Shown: piece by piece, positions 25,436-33,256 of the stretch
Numbering within the stretch: the first letter of the stretch is position 1
How the letters are laid out: every line of letters begins with the position of its first letter
Assembly (NCBI RefSeq): GCF_044326205.1
Contig: NZ_JBIRCY010000014.1
Coordinates: 85,118 to 149,117, forward strand
Direction: 5' to 3'
DNA length: 64,000 bases
DNA from: Kumtagia sp044326205
GTDB lineage: Bacteria > Pseudomonadota > Alphaproteobacteria > Rhizobiales > Rhizobiaceae
Made by a program: the position numbers and the translations under genes
The notes under the pieces: generated by a model
What the model was told of the DNA's origin: nothing
Seen by the model: only the letters and a program-made list of their open reading frames with translations
The model's database searches: none

Positions 25436-26581
25436 ATGACGACCAGACGTGTATTCCTATCGGCGATCATGGGGCTCGCCGGCCTCTTGAGCACTTTCCA
25501 CCCGGCTTCCGCTGCGGATGATCTGTTGAAGACGCCATGGGACAAGGTTGTCGAGGCGGCCAAGGCGGAGGGGCAAGCCACCTTCTATGCCTGGTGGGGC
25601 GAGGAATTCTGGCGCACCGCCGCCAAGGATTTCGAGGCCAAGTATGGCATCAAGGTCGACGTCGTCACCGGCGACCGTACCGCCACCATCGGCAAGGTGG
25701 TGTCGGAGGCCCCTAGCGCGGAGGGAACCATCGACGCGCTGCTGATTGGCGGCGTGGAGCTGAAATCGCTGCTCGACGCCAAGGCGCTCTATGGGCCGCT
25801 GGTCGGCGTCATCCCCGGCTCGGACAAGCTCGATCCGAAACTGTCGAAGGAACAGGAGGGCTATGCGACCAACGGCTACCTCGTCCCCGTCTACCGCAAC
25901 CAGACCGGCTTCGTCTACGACCCGGAGAAGGTGCCGACCCCGCCGCAGACATGGGCCGAGTTCACGACCTGGCTGGACGCCAATCCCGCGCAGTTCGCCT
26001 TCAACGACCCATCCAAGGGCGGCTCCGGCCAGGCTTTCGTGCAGGCGGCGATCGTCAATATCTTGGGCGATCAGGACAAATATGCCGGCGACACCGAGAT
26101 GAAGCAGGAAAAAGTCGCCGACTGGGGCAAGGTCTGGGAGTGGTTCAACGCCAATGAAGAAAAATTCACCATCACGGCGTCGAACAACGATTCCATCGAC
26201 CGCGTGAACCAGGGCGAGGTGCTGATGGCCGCCGCCTGGGACGACGACACGGCGGTCTCGCTGTCCAAGGGCACGCTGTTCAAGCGCGCGAAACTCTACG
26301 TGCCTGAACTCGGCATGCCGGGCGGCGGCGACAGCCTCGGCATCCCCGCCAACGCCAAACACAAGGCGGCGGCGATGCTGTTCATCGCCTACCTGATCGA
26401 GCCCGACGTGCAGAAGCAGCTCAACGCCACCATCGGCAGCTACCTCGCGCGCGTCGATGTTTCGGGCGAGAACGCGCTGATCCCGGAGGAGCAGCGGCAG
26501 AAGAACGGCCGGCCGTGGCTGCCGGGCGCCTACAAGGGGTATTTCATCCAGCAGTTCGTGGCGGAGGTGCTGCAGAAGTAG
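25436..26581 (+). CDS. ABC transporter substrate-binding protein (family 1, PotD/YnjB-like)
   Basis: A 381-residue periplasmic binding protein. Residues 1-27 form a signal peptide (RRVFLSAIMGLAGLLSTF, cleaved near ASAAD). The mature protein begins with KVVEAAKAEGQATFYAWWG, followed by FEAKYGIKVDVVTGD, and ends PWLPGAYKGYFIQQFVAEVL. It is the last gene of the importer operon 22637-26581, 47 bases after the second permease. The fold suits small anionic or cationic solutes. Context points to a phosphate or phosphonate ester, but nothing in the sequence proves it. Confidence 0.9.
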   Translation: MTTRRVFLSAIMGLAGLLSTFHPASAADDLLKTPWDKVVEAAKAEGQATFYAWWGEEFWRTAAKDFEAKYGIKVDVVTGDRTATIGKVVSEAPSAEGTIDALLIGGVELKSLLDAKALYGPLVGVIPGSDKLDPKLSKEQEGYATNGYLVPVYRNQTGFVYDPEKVPTPPQTWAEFTTWLDANPAQFAFNDPSKGGSGQAFVQAAIVNILGDQDKYAGDTEMKQEKVADWGKVWEWFNANEEKFTITASNNDSIDRVNQGEVLMAAAWDDDTAVSLSKGTLFKRAKLYVPELGMPGGGDSLGIPANAKHKAAAMLFIAYLIEPDVQKQLNATIGSYLARVDVSGENALIPEEQRQKNGRPWLPGAYKGYFIQQFVAEVLQK

Positions 26582-26657
26582 GTTTAGCCGACCGAAGCCG
26601 GGTCAATCTTGCGGCTCGACTTGGGTGACTCATATATCATGTCAACGGTCATTTCCT

Positions 26658-26846
26658 CGACCGTCTGCGTCGCCCCTCACTGTCCTGTCGGACATCTCTC
26701 CCCGTAAACGGGGAGAGAGACCAAGCTTCGCCGTTTTCGCCAATCTCCAAGGTTGGTGATTGGCGAAACCGATGCGGACGGCGTCTCTCTCCCCGTTTAC
26801 GGGGAGAGATGTCCGACAGGACAGTGAGGGGCGGCGCAGACGGTCA
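26658..26846. repeat. Long palindromic intergenic repeat
   Basis: Arms of about 60 bases face each other. The left has GTCGCCCCTCACTGTCC, then CTCTCCCCGTAAACGGGGAG; the right has the complement, ending near GACGGTC. Each arm contains its own small hairpin (CTCCCCGT-TTACGGGGAG form). It fills most of the 26582-26937 interval between convergent operons and could form the ends of both transcripts. No gene is seen in that interval. Confidence 0.85.
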
Positions 26847-26937
26847 AGGCGAATCCGCTCGCCTGAACAGGCTGTTTCGCACGATTGCCAGCATCGTCGT
26901 CCCGTTTCGATAGCGCGTCCGATCGACGCCGACGACC

Positions 26938-27819
26938 TCACCCCTTGAACGCCGGCAGCGTCAGCCCCTTCACGCCCACGTCCAGCGCGAACAGGCCGCC
27001 AGGGTTCTTCTGGCCGGCGAAATGCTCGGCGGGCCGTTTCAGCACGGCTGTGGTGACGTAGAGCACGTCAAGATCCGTGCCTCCGAACTCGCAGCAGGTC
27101 GGCAGGTCGGTGGGCAGCACCACGGTCTGCATCAGTTTTCCGTCGGGATCGTAGCGGCAGACTTTTGACGTGACCGGGATGGTGACCCAGTAGCAGCCCT
27201 CGGCGTCGACGGTCGCGCCGTCGGCGACGCCGCCGGTGACCGTCATGTCGATGAAGGTGCGGCGGTTCTCGATGTCGCCCGTGATCGGATCGAAATCGTA
27301 GGCATCGACGCGGCCGGAATAGCTGTCGGAGAAATACATGGTCTTGCTGTCGGGGCTGAAGGCGAGGCCATTCGAGCATCCGACGCCCTCGATCATCCTG
27401 TGTACCGAAAGGTCGGCATCCATGCGGTAAAGCGAGCCGACGAACTCGACCTTGCGGCCCGGCACCTCGAACATCGAGCCCGACCAGAAGCGGCCCTGCC
27501 GGTCCGGCTTGCCGTCGTTGAAGCGGGTGTCCGGCATGTCGGCTTCCGGGTCGGCGATCGCCTCGAACGTGCCTGTGTCGGGGTCGAAGAAGTGAAAGCC
27601 GTCGGTCATGGTGAGCACCAGCCCGCCCTTCTCGCGCAGGCCAATGCAGCCCAAATATTCAGGGGTCTCGAAGGTGTCGTTGCGGCCGGTCGCCGGATCG
27701 TAGCGGTGGATGTGCCTGCTCCAGATGTCGATCCACCAGAGCACGCCGGCCTTCGGGTCCCACAGCGTGCCTTCGCCGAGTTCGGCTTTCGCATCGACAA
27801 CGCAGGTGATCTCGACCAT
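26938..27819 (-). CDS. SMP-30/gluconolactonase-family lactonase
   Basis: A 293-residue six-bladed beta-propeller lactonase that opens sugar lactones with a divalent metal. Metal-site phrases are AELGEGTLWDPK with LWWIDI (Glu near residue 15), RFNDGKPDRQGRFWSGSM (Asn) and SNGLAFSPDSKTMYFSDSY (Asn, Asp). It is the last gene of the ribose-type importer operon read from 32839, 11 bases after the second permease. Its presence says the imported sugar is oxidised to a lactone, then to an acid, fitting the SDR and dehydratase genes in the divergent operon. Confidence 0.92.
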   Translation of the reverse strand: MVEITCVVDAKAELGEGTLWDPKAGVLWWIDIWSRHIHRYDPATGRNDTFETPEYLGCIGLREKGGLVLTMTDGFHFFDPDTGTFEAIADPEADMPDTRFNDGKPDRQGRFWSGSMFEVPGRKVEFVGSLYRMDADLSVHRMIEGVGCSNGLAFSPDSKTMYFSDSYSGRVDAYDFDPITGDIENRRTFIDMTVTGGVADGATVDAEGCYWVTIPVTSKVCRYDPDGKLMQTVVLPTDLPTCCEFGGTDLDVLYVTTAVLKRPAEHFAGQKNPGGLFALDVGVKGLTLPAFKG

Positions 27820-27830
27820 TCTTCAGCCCC

Positions 27831-28805
27831 TCATGTCTTGCGGGTGGATCTGCGCAGCGTGCCGGCGAGGCCGGCGAATGCCTCGCTGCCAAGCGAAACG
27901 GTGATCAGGATGACCGCGCCGTAGACGACCAGCAGCGCGCCGCTCGACAGGTTGAGCGCGGGCAGCAGCCCGGTCAGGATGGTCAGCACCATGGCGCCGG
28001 CCACCGTGCCGAGATAGTGGCCACTGCCGCCGAGGATGGATGCGCCGCCGATCGCCACCGCGGCGATGGAGGTGAACAGATAGGCATCGCCCATGCCGAG
28101 ATAGGCGACGCCCGAATAGCCGGTGAGCAGCATGCCGGCGAGTGCCGCCGTGGTGCCGGAAATGACGTAGGTGAGCACGGTCGTGCGCGCCGTCGCAACG
28201 CCGGAGAATTCCGCGACCGTGGCGCTGGTGCCGAGCGCGTAGAGGTGACGGCCGAACGCCGCCTTGGAGAGCAGCAGCGTGGCGATCAGCGTTAGCGCCA
28301 GCCAGATCACGGCGATGACCGGGATCGGCCCAAGCCTGCCGACCGACAGGAATTTGATCACAGCAGGTGCCGCCGGGCTGGGCGAGCCGCCGGTGACGAC
28401 CAGGATCAGGCCCTGCAGGATGACGTTGGTGGCGAGCGTCATGATGATCGGCGGCACGCCGAACTGCGCGACGCCGAGGCCGTTGATCAGGCCGATCATG
28501 GCGCCGGCAGCGAGCACCAGCGGCGCGACCCAGACCAGCGGCAAATCCTGGCCGGCGCAGAGCAGCGCCATGATGATCGCCGCCGAATTCAGCACCCAGG
28601 GCACCGACAGGTCGATGCCGCCGCCGATAATGACAAAAGTCTGGCCGAGCGCGACGATGCCGACGAAGGCTGCCAGCACGATGGTCGAGCGCATGTTGGA
28701 GGCCGAGAGGAAACCAGGCGAGAACAGCGCGGTGACGACGAGCAGCAGCACCATGCCGGCATAGGCAAGCAGGATCAGCCGGTTGCGGGCGAGGAAGGAA
28801 CTCAT
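27831..28805 (-). CDS. Ribose-type ABC transporter permease (second)
   Basis: A 324-residue permease of the ribose/xylose (CUT2) class. It opens MSSFLARNRLILLAYAGMVL and contains IIGGGIDLSVPW, the hallmark of this class, then GLINGLGVAQFGVPPIIMTL, and SILGGSGHYLGTVAGAM. The ATG at 28805 overlaps the other permease's stop by four bases; the longer frame to 29309 is a shadow. It forms a heterodimer with the upstream permease. Confidence 0.92.
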   Translation of the reverse strand: MSSFLARNRLILLAYAGMVLLLVVTALFSPGFLSASNMRSTIVLAAFVGIVALGQTFVIIGGGIDLSVPWVLNSAAIIMALLCAGQDLPLVWVAPLVLAAGAMIGLINGLGVAQFGVPPIIMTLATNVILQGLILVVTGGSPSPAAPAVIKFLSVGRLGPIPVIAVIWLALTLIATLLLSKAAFGRHLYALGTSATVAEFSGVATARTTVLTYVISGTTAALAGMLLTGYSGVAYLGMGDAYLFTSIAAVAIGGASILGGSGHYLGTVAGAMVLTILTGLLPALNLSSGALLVVYGAVILITVSLGSEAFAGLAGTLRRSTRKT

Positions 28806-29812
28806 GCCGACCTCCCGCGCGCCGCCTTTTCGGCAAGCGAGCTGGCCAGCACCGAAAGCAGCAGGATGACGCCCGAGGCGACCGGCTGCCAGTAGCTGGA
28901 GATTTTGAGCACGAACACCAGATTGCCGATCAGGGTGAGGATGAAGGCACCAACCAGCGTGCCCGCCAGATGCCCCCGCCCGCCGAAAAGGCTGACGCCG
29001 CCGATCACCGCCGCCGCGACGGACGGCAGGATATAGTCCTTGCCGATGGTGGGCGAGCCGGCGCCGGTCTGGGTGGTGAGGTAGAGCGCCGCGCCCGCAG
29101 CGAACAGGCCGGACAGCCCATAGGTGAGGATGTTGATGCGGGTGATCGACACGCCGGACAGGAAGGCGGATTTCTCGTTCGAGCCGGTCGCCTGGATGGT
29201 GATGCCGAGCCGCGTCCAGCGGAACCACCACCAGAACAGGAGCAGCAAAAGCAGCATCCACACCGGGCTGGAGAGGCCGAACAGCGTCAAATAGCCGAAG
29301 CCCAGCCACCAGCCCGGCACGCTGCCGCCATCGGTGGGCAGGATGATCATCGCCGTGCCGTTGAGGATCGACCAGGTCGCCAGCGTGACCAGAAAGGGCT
29401 GGAGCTTGAGCACCGAGATCAACAGGCCGTTGAGCGCGCCGATGGCCGCTCCCAGCGCCAGCACGAAGAGCGACCAGAACAGCACGGTCGCCGGATCGTC
29501 GGTGAAACGCGTCGCCGCGATCACGGTGCCCAGGCTGATCATGCCGCCGATGGAGAGGTCGATGCCGCCGCGCAGCAGCACAATGGTTTGGCCGGTGGCG
29601 GCCAGCATCAACGTCATGGCCGCCGACGTGTCGAGGTTGAGTTCGTCGAGGGTGAACACGCCGGTCTGGTAGGAGCCATAGACGCCGACGATGACCAGAA
29701 GCATCAGGCAGGCGACGAGGAACGGCGCGCGGTCGAGCGCCCAGCCGCGCCAGTCTCGCGTAGAGCTTTCAGTGGTGGCCTGCGGGAGCGCTTTTTCGGC
29801 GAGTAGGGTCAT
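28802..29812 (-). CDS. Ribose-type ABC transporter permease (first)
   Basis: A 336-residue CUT2 permease. The key phrase is LLRGGIDLSIGGMISLG. Later blocks are ALNGLLISVLKLQPFLVTLA, the sugar-class motif ITRINILTYGLSGLFAAGA and SLFGGRGHLAGTLVGAFILT. A palindromic repeat (29899-30108) separates it from the ATPase gene of the same operon, which may weaken its transcription relative to that gene. Confidence 0.93.
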   Translation of the reverse strand: MTLLAEKALPQATTESSTRDWRGWALDRAPFLVACLMLLVIVGVYGSYQTGVFTLDELNLDTSAAMTLMLAATGQTIVLLRGGIDLSIGGMISLGTVIAATRFTDDPATVLFWSLFVLALGAAIGALNGLLISVLKLQPFLVTLATWSILNGTAMIILPTDGGSVPGWWLGFGYLTLFGLSSPVWMLLLLLLFWWWFRWTRLGITIQATGSNEKSAFLSGVSITRINILTYGLSGLFAAGAALYLTTQTGAGSPTIGKDYILPSVAAAVIGGVSLFGGRGHLAGTLVGAFILTLIGNLVFVLKISSYWQPVASGVILLLSVLASSLAEKAARGRSA

Positions 29813-29898
29813 GGCGCCTCGCTGCCGGACGTCTGAGTGTACGAGGCTCTTGTCTCATGCGTCCCTATCGGGGCAGGGTAGTCACATCGAGGGACGGT

Positions 29899-30108
29899 CG
29901 CACTCCGTCCAGCACCCCTCATCCGACCTCGCTTCGCTCGGCCACCTTCTCCCACAAGGGGAGAAGGGGGAGTTTCGCACCGGCCTCGCCGCCAATCGTC
30001 AACGCTGGGGATTTGCCGTGGCGGAAAGGCAACGCTCCCCCTTCTCCCCTTGTGGGAGAAGGTGGCCGAGCGAAGCGAGGTCGGATGAGGGGTGTTGGAC
30101 GGAGTGCG
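29899..30108. repeat. Near-perfect 210-bp palindrome inside the importer operon
   Basis: Two arms of about 73 bases differ at a single position (CCAGCACC against CCAACACC) and flank a 60-base centre. The arms include CCTCGCTTCGCTCGG and CACAAGGGGAGAAGGGGGAG. The arm sequence recurs in shorter form at 6798-6919. It fills the 385-base gap between the ATPase and permease genes, where no gene is seen. Transcribed RNA would fold into a long hairpin. Confidence 0.9.
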
Positions 30109-30197
30109 GTTCGGGCCAAATTCCACGCAATTGATTGACGGCAATTCCGCAGATATGCCAGACCGAATACATATCCTTCGACGACGACCCGACTCCA

Positions 30198-31697
30198 TCA
30201 CGCCGCCTCGCTCTCGAGCATGGCGGCGCCCAGAATGCCTTCCTCGGAGATGCGCTCGCCCTCCAGCGTTGCGGCGATGCGGCCGTTGCGCATCACCATG
30301 ACGCGGTCGGCGACGTGGACCAGTTCCGGCATGTCGCTGGAGTGAAAGAGGATTGCGTAGCCCTTCGCCGCGAGGTCGCGCATCAGTTGGAAGATCTCGC
30401 CCTTGGTGCCGACGTCGACGCCACGCGTCGGGTCGAACAGCAGCAGCACGCGCGCCTCGGTGAGCAGCATTTTTCCAAAAATCACCTTCTGCTGGTTGCC
30501 GCCCGACAGCGTGCCGGCCAGTTGCTCTGGCGTCTGCGTCTTGATGCGCAGGAAATCGACCATCTCCCTGACCAGCGCCTCTTCCTTGCGAGCGCTGAGA
30601 AAGCCTTTTTCCGTGAAGCGCTTGATGACGGCCAGTGTCAGATTCTCGCGCACGCTTTTGGTCAGCAGCAGGCCTTGGCCGCGCCGATCCTCCGGCACCA
30701 GCGCGATGCCGTCGCGGCCGGTGAGAGCGGCGCGCGGGTTGCTGATCGCGGCGGGCTTGCCCCAGAGCTCGATGCCGCCGCTCGCCTTGGCCGCCCCGAA
30801 CAGTGCCTGGAACAGTTCACGCTGGCCGTGGCCTTGCAGGCCGCCGACGCCCAGCACCTCGCCTTCGCGCAGCGAAAAACTGACGCGGGAGAGCCGGCCG
30901 CTCGACAGACCGTCGACGCGAAGCGCGATGCGGTCGGTGGCGGTCGGCACGCGCTCTGGATAGAGGCGGTCGAGATTGCGGCCGATCATTTGCGTGACGA
31001 TCTCGCCGTCGGAGACCGCGCCGGCGTCATGCGCGGCGACGGTGCGGCCGTTGCGAAATATGGTGAGGCGGTCGGCAATGGCGCGCACCTCTGCCATGCG
31101 GTGCGAGATGAAGATCACCAGCCGCCCCTCGTCCGCCAGCCACCGCGTCAGCTTCAGCAGCCACTCTGCCTCGCGGGCGGGCAGGGCGGAGGTCGCCTCG
31201 TCGAGGATGAGCACGCGCGGCTCTTTCGCGAGCCCCTTTGCGATCTCGACGATCTGCCGTTCGGCTAGCGTCAGGCGGCGCATTTCCTGATCGGGGCGGA
31301 GCGCGGGAAAATCGTATTTGCCGAGCAGGTCCAGCGTCTTGCGCCGCAGCGCCGTACGGTCGACCATGCCGACCAGCGTGCGCGGCTCGCGGCGAAACCA
31401 GATGTTCTGTTCGACGCTGAGATCGGGAATGAGCGACAGTTCCTGGAACACGGCGGCGATGCCGCGCGCCTGCGCTGCATCGGGATTGGCCGGGTGATAA
31501 TCCTGGCCGTCGACGAGAAGCGTGCCGCCGTCGTGGCGCACCGCGCCGGACAGGATCTGGATGAAGGTGCTCTTACCGGCGCCGTTCTCGCCGAGCAGCG
31601 CATGCACCTCGCCGGCGCGCGCGCTGAACGCGGCCTCGCTCAGCGCGACGATGCCGCCATAGCGCTTCGACAGGCCGGTTGCGACGACGAGGTCCAT
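30198..31697 (-). CDS. Ribose-type ABC transporter ATP-binding protein (two ATPase domains)
   Basis: A 499-residue double ATPase of the RbsA/XylG class. The first domain has Walker A LLGENGAGKSTFIQI, the Q-loop VFQELSLIPDLSV, the weak signature LTLAERQIVEIAKGL and Walker B VLILDEATSAL. The second has LGVGGLQGHGQRELFQALFG in place of Walker A, VPEDRRGQGLLL, signature LSGGNQQKVIFGKML and DPTRGVDVG. This asymmetry is normal for the family. The ATG at 31697 opens MDLVVATGLSKRYGG. It follows the binding-protein gene after an attenuator-like hairpin. Confidence 0.93.
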   Translation of the reverse strand: MDLVVATGLSKRYGGIVALSEAAFSARAGEVHALLGENGAGKSTFIQILSGAVRHDGGTLLVDGQDYHPANPDAAQARGIAAVFQELSLIPDLSVEQNIWFRREPRTLVGMVDRTALRRKTLDLLGKYDFPALRPDQEMRRLTLAERQIVEIAKGLAKEPRVLILDEATSALPAREAEWLLKLTRWLADEGRLVIFISHRMAEVRAIADRLTIFRNGRTVAAHDAGAVSDGEIVTQMIGRNLDRLYPERVPTATDRIALRVDGLSSGRLSRVSFSLREGEVLGVGGLQGHGQRELFQALFGAAKASGGIELWGKPAAISNPRAALTGRDGIALVPEDRRGQGLLLTKSVRENLTLAVIKRFTEKGFLSARKEEALVREMVDFLRIKTQTPEQLAGTLSGGNQQKVIFGKMLLTEARVLLLFDPTRGVDVGTKGEIFQLMRDLAAKGYAILFHSSDMPELVHVADRVMVMRNGRIAATLEGERISEEGILGAAMLESEAA

Positions 31698-31726
31698 GAC
31701 TGTGCTCGAACCGAACGGAGTTACGA

Positions 31727-31760
31727 AAAACCTCCCGGCATTGTCATGCCGGGAGGTTTT
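31727..31760 (-). terminator. Attenuator/terminator hairpin between binding protein and ATPase genes
   Basis: A perfect 15-bp inverted repeat (AAAACCTCCCGGCAT / ATGCCGGGAGGTTTT) has a 4-base loop. On the minus strand the stem runs into five T. It starts 14 bases after the binding-protein stop and lies 29 bases before the ATPase start, as expected for a device that keeps the binding protein in excess. Confidence 0.85.
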
Positions 31761-31774
31761 GTCCGCAACCTGGA

Positions 31775-32839
31775 TTACTTCGTTCCGGCGGCTTCCGCGG
31801 CGGTGATCTCCACCCAGTCCGGCGTGATCGGCAGCGTCAGGCCGGGCGCCTGGTCGGGGAAGGCGTTCTTGCCGACCTCGATGGTCTGCATCTTGGTGCC
31901 GGGGAACAGCTTGCTTTCGAACGGCGTCGTGGTGACGAAATCGCCCTCGACCTCGATCGAACGGTTCTCCGGCTTCTTGCCGGTGTCGAGGATTTCGACC
32001 GCGAGCTTGATCGCCTCCGACGACAGATAGGCCGGGTTTGAGCCGAGGATGCATTTTGCACCGCTCTCGACGCAGGTAAGTGCGGCGACGTTGTAGGAGA
32101 AGCCGACCACCGGAACCATCGGACGGCCGGCGTCCTTCAGCGCCTGGATCGCTCCGGACCCGTAGCCCTGGGTCAGGATGCCGTCGACCTGCGGATTGGC
32201 CGCGAGAAGGGCCGCGACGCCGGCCTGTTCCGGGCCGAGCGCGTATTCGCCATTGTATTCGCCGACCACCTTGATGTCGGGATAGTTGGCGAGCACCTTC
32301 TGGTAGCCTTCCTGCAATTGTGCCGAGATCGGCGCGCCGGCCAGGCCGCGGTCGAGCAGCACATTGCCCTTGCCGCCGAGCTGAACAGCCATCCATTCGG
32401 CCATGACGGCCGGGATGCGCTCCCAGTTGGAGGCGAGCGTCAGCGCGCAGGGCTCGGTGACCACCTGGTCGAAGCTGATGACGACGATGCCGGCGTCGCA
32501 GGCCTTCTTTATGGTCGGGTTGAGCGCGGAATCGGAGGCGGCATCGACGAGGATGGCGTCCGGCTTGGCGCGGATGATGTTGTTCAGCGAATTGATCTGC
32601 GCCTGCACGGTGCCTTCGGCTACCTCGATATGCAGCTCGACGCGGCCCTTAAGCGGCCCCTTGTCGACCGAAACCTGGGCGACACGCTGCATCTGCTGGC
32701 GCCAGTCGTTGCCGACGAAATTGTTCGAGAGATAGATGACGTAGGGTTTTTTGTCCTGGGCCACGGCCGGCGCCGTACCTATGGCCGCGACCGCCGCGGC
32801 AAGCGCCGCGAAACCGGCGCACAAAGTCTTCAGTCGCAT
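31775..32839 (-). CDS. Ribose-type ABC transporter substrate-binding protein
   Basis: A 354-residue periplasmic sugar-binding protein (family 2, RbsB-like). A signal peptide covers residues 1-28 (LKTLCAGFAALAAAVAAIG, cleaved near AVAQD). The mature part starts KKPYVIYLSNNFVGNDWRQQ and has INSLNNIIRAKPDAILVDAA and VVVISFDQ-type strands, as in the family. The ATG at 32839 follows AGGAGGAGAAC; the frame upstream to 32935 crosses the operator region. It is the first gene of the importer operon, and the LacI-type operator at 32907 lies 68 bases before it. Confidence 0.93.
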   Translation of the reverse strand: MRLKTLCAGFAALAAAVAAIGTAPAVAQDKKPYVIYLSNNFVGNDWRQQMQRVAQVSVDKGPLKGRVELHIEVAEGTVQAQINSLNNIIRAKPDAILVDAASDSALNPTIKKACDAGIVVISFDQVVTEPCALTLASNWERIPAVMAEWMAVQLGGKGNVLLDRGLAGAPISAQLQEGYQKVLANYPDIKVVGEYNGEYALGPEQAGVAALLAANPQVDGILTQGYGSGAIQALKDAGRPMVPVVGFSYNVAALTCVESGAKCILGSNPAYLSSEAIKLAVEILDTGKKPENRSIEVEGDFVTTTPFESKLFPGTKMQTIEVGKNAFPDQAPGLTLPITPDWVEITAAEAAGTK

Positions 32840-32906
32840 GGTTCTCCTCCTGCGTTTCCTCGACGCCCTCGGCGGACTTCGCCGCCTTGCCGGGCAATAC
32901 ATTGTA

Positions 32907-32922
32907 TTGTTACCGGTACCAA
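32907..32922. promoter_or_regulatory. LacI/GntR-type operator, importer side
   Basis: TTGTTACCGGTACCAA resembles the gluconate repressor consensus (ATGTTACCGGTAACAT). Its reverse complement recurs at 33215 with 15 of 16 bases identical. The LacI-family regulator at 37957-38991 is the natural candidate. Confidence 0.7.
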
Positions 32923-33024
32923 AATCCAAAGTCAATTTCGCCCGGCGCCCGCGTTTTCAAACTCGACTCCCATGCGGCTGCGACGGGTTGGCGGAGCGTG
33001 TAGGCGCGCCGGTAGAAAGTCAAG

Positions 33025-33041
33025 ATATAATGCTATTATAA
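33025..33041. promoter_or_regulatory. 17-bp operator identical to one at 51953-51969
   Basis: ATATAATGCTATTATAA is the exact reverse complement of the site at 51953-51969. Its core TATAAT-N3-ATTATA is a perfect inverted repeat, suitable for a dimeric regulator such as a GntR protein. It lies between divergent operons. Confidence 0.65.
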
Positions 33042-33214
33042 TTTTTAAGTGCTTGGATTTTTGATGGTGTCACCGACTGGAGGTCGCGCATTTGATCATG
33101 TCTAGAGGGGCCGGCCACAGTCTGGCGGCGGATTATAGTATCTGTCCCACTGTAAGCCAGATACGGGACTTGGTCTCGAATGCAACGCGGACAGGGGTCG
33201 TTGACAGGCATCTA

Positions 33215-33230
33215 TGGTACCGGTAACAAG
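33215..33230. promoter_or_regulatory. LacI/GntR-type operator, transketolase side
   Basis: TGGTACCGGTAACAAG lies 27 bases before the SDR start and is the reverse of the site at 32907. A repressor bound to both could loop the DNA and silence both operons together. Confidence 0.7.
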
Positions 33231-33256
33231 AGCAAAAAGACCGCTGGGAGGATGGT

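Larger units (their letters stand above)
32840..33256. other. Divergent control region of the importer and transketolase operons
   Basis: A 417-base region between divergent starts. It carries two oppositely oriented LacI-type sites (32907 and 33215), one copy of the 17-bp operator shared with 52 kb (33025), and AT-rich stretches suited to promoters. No gene is visible inside it. Confidence 0.7.
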
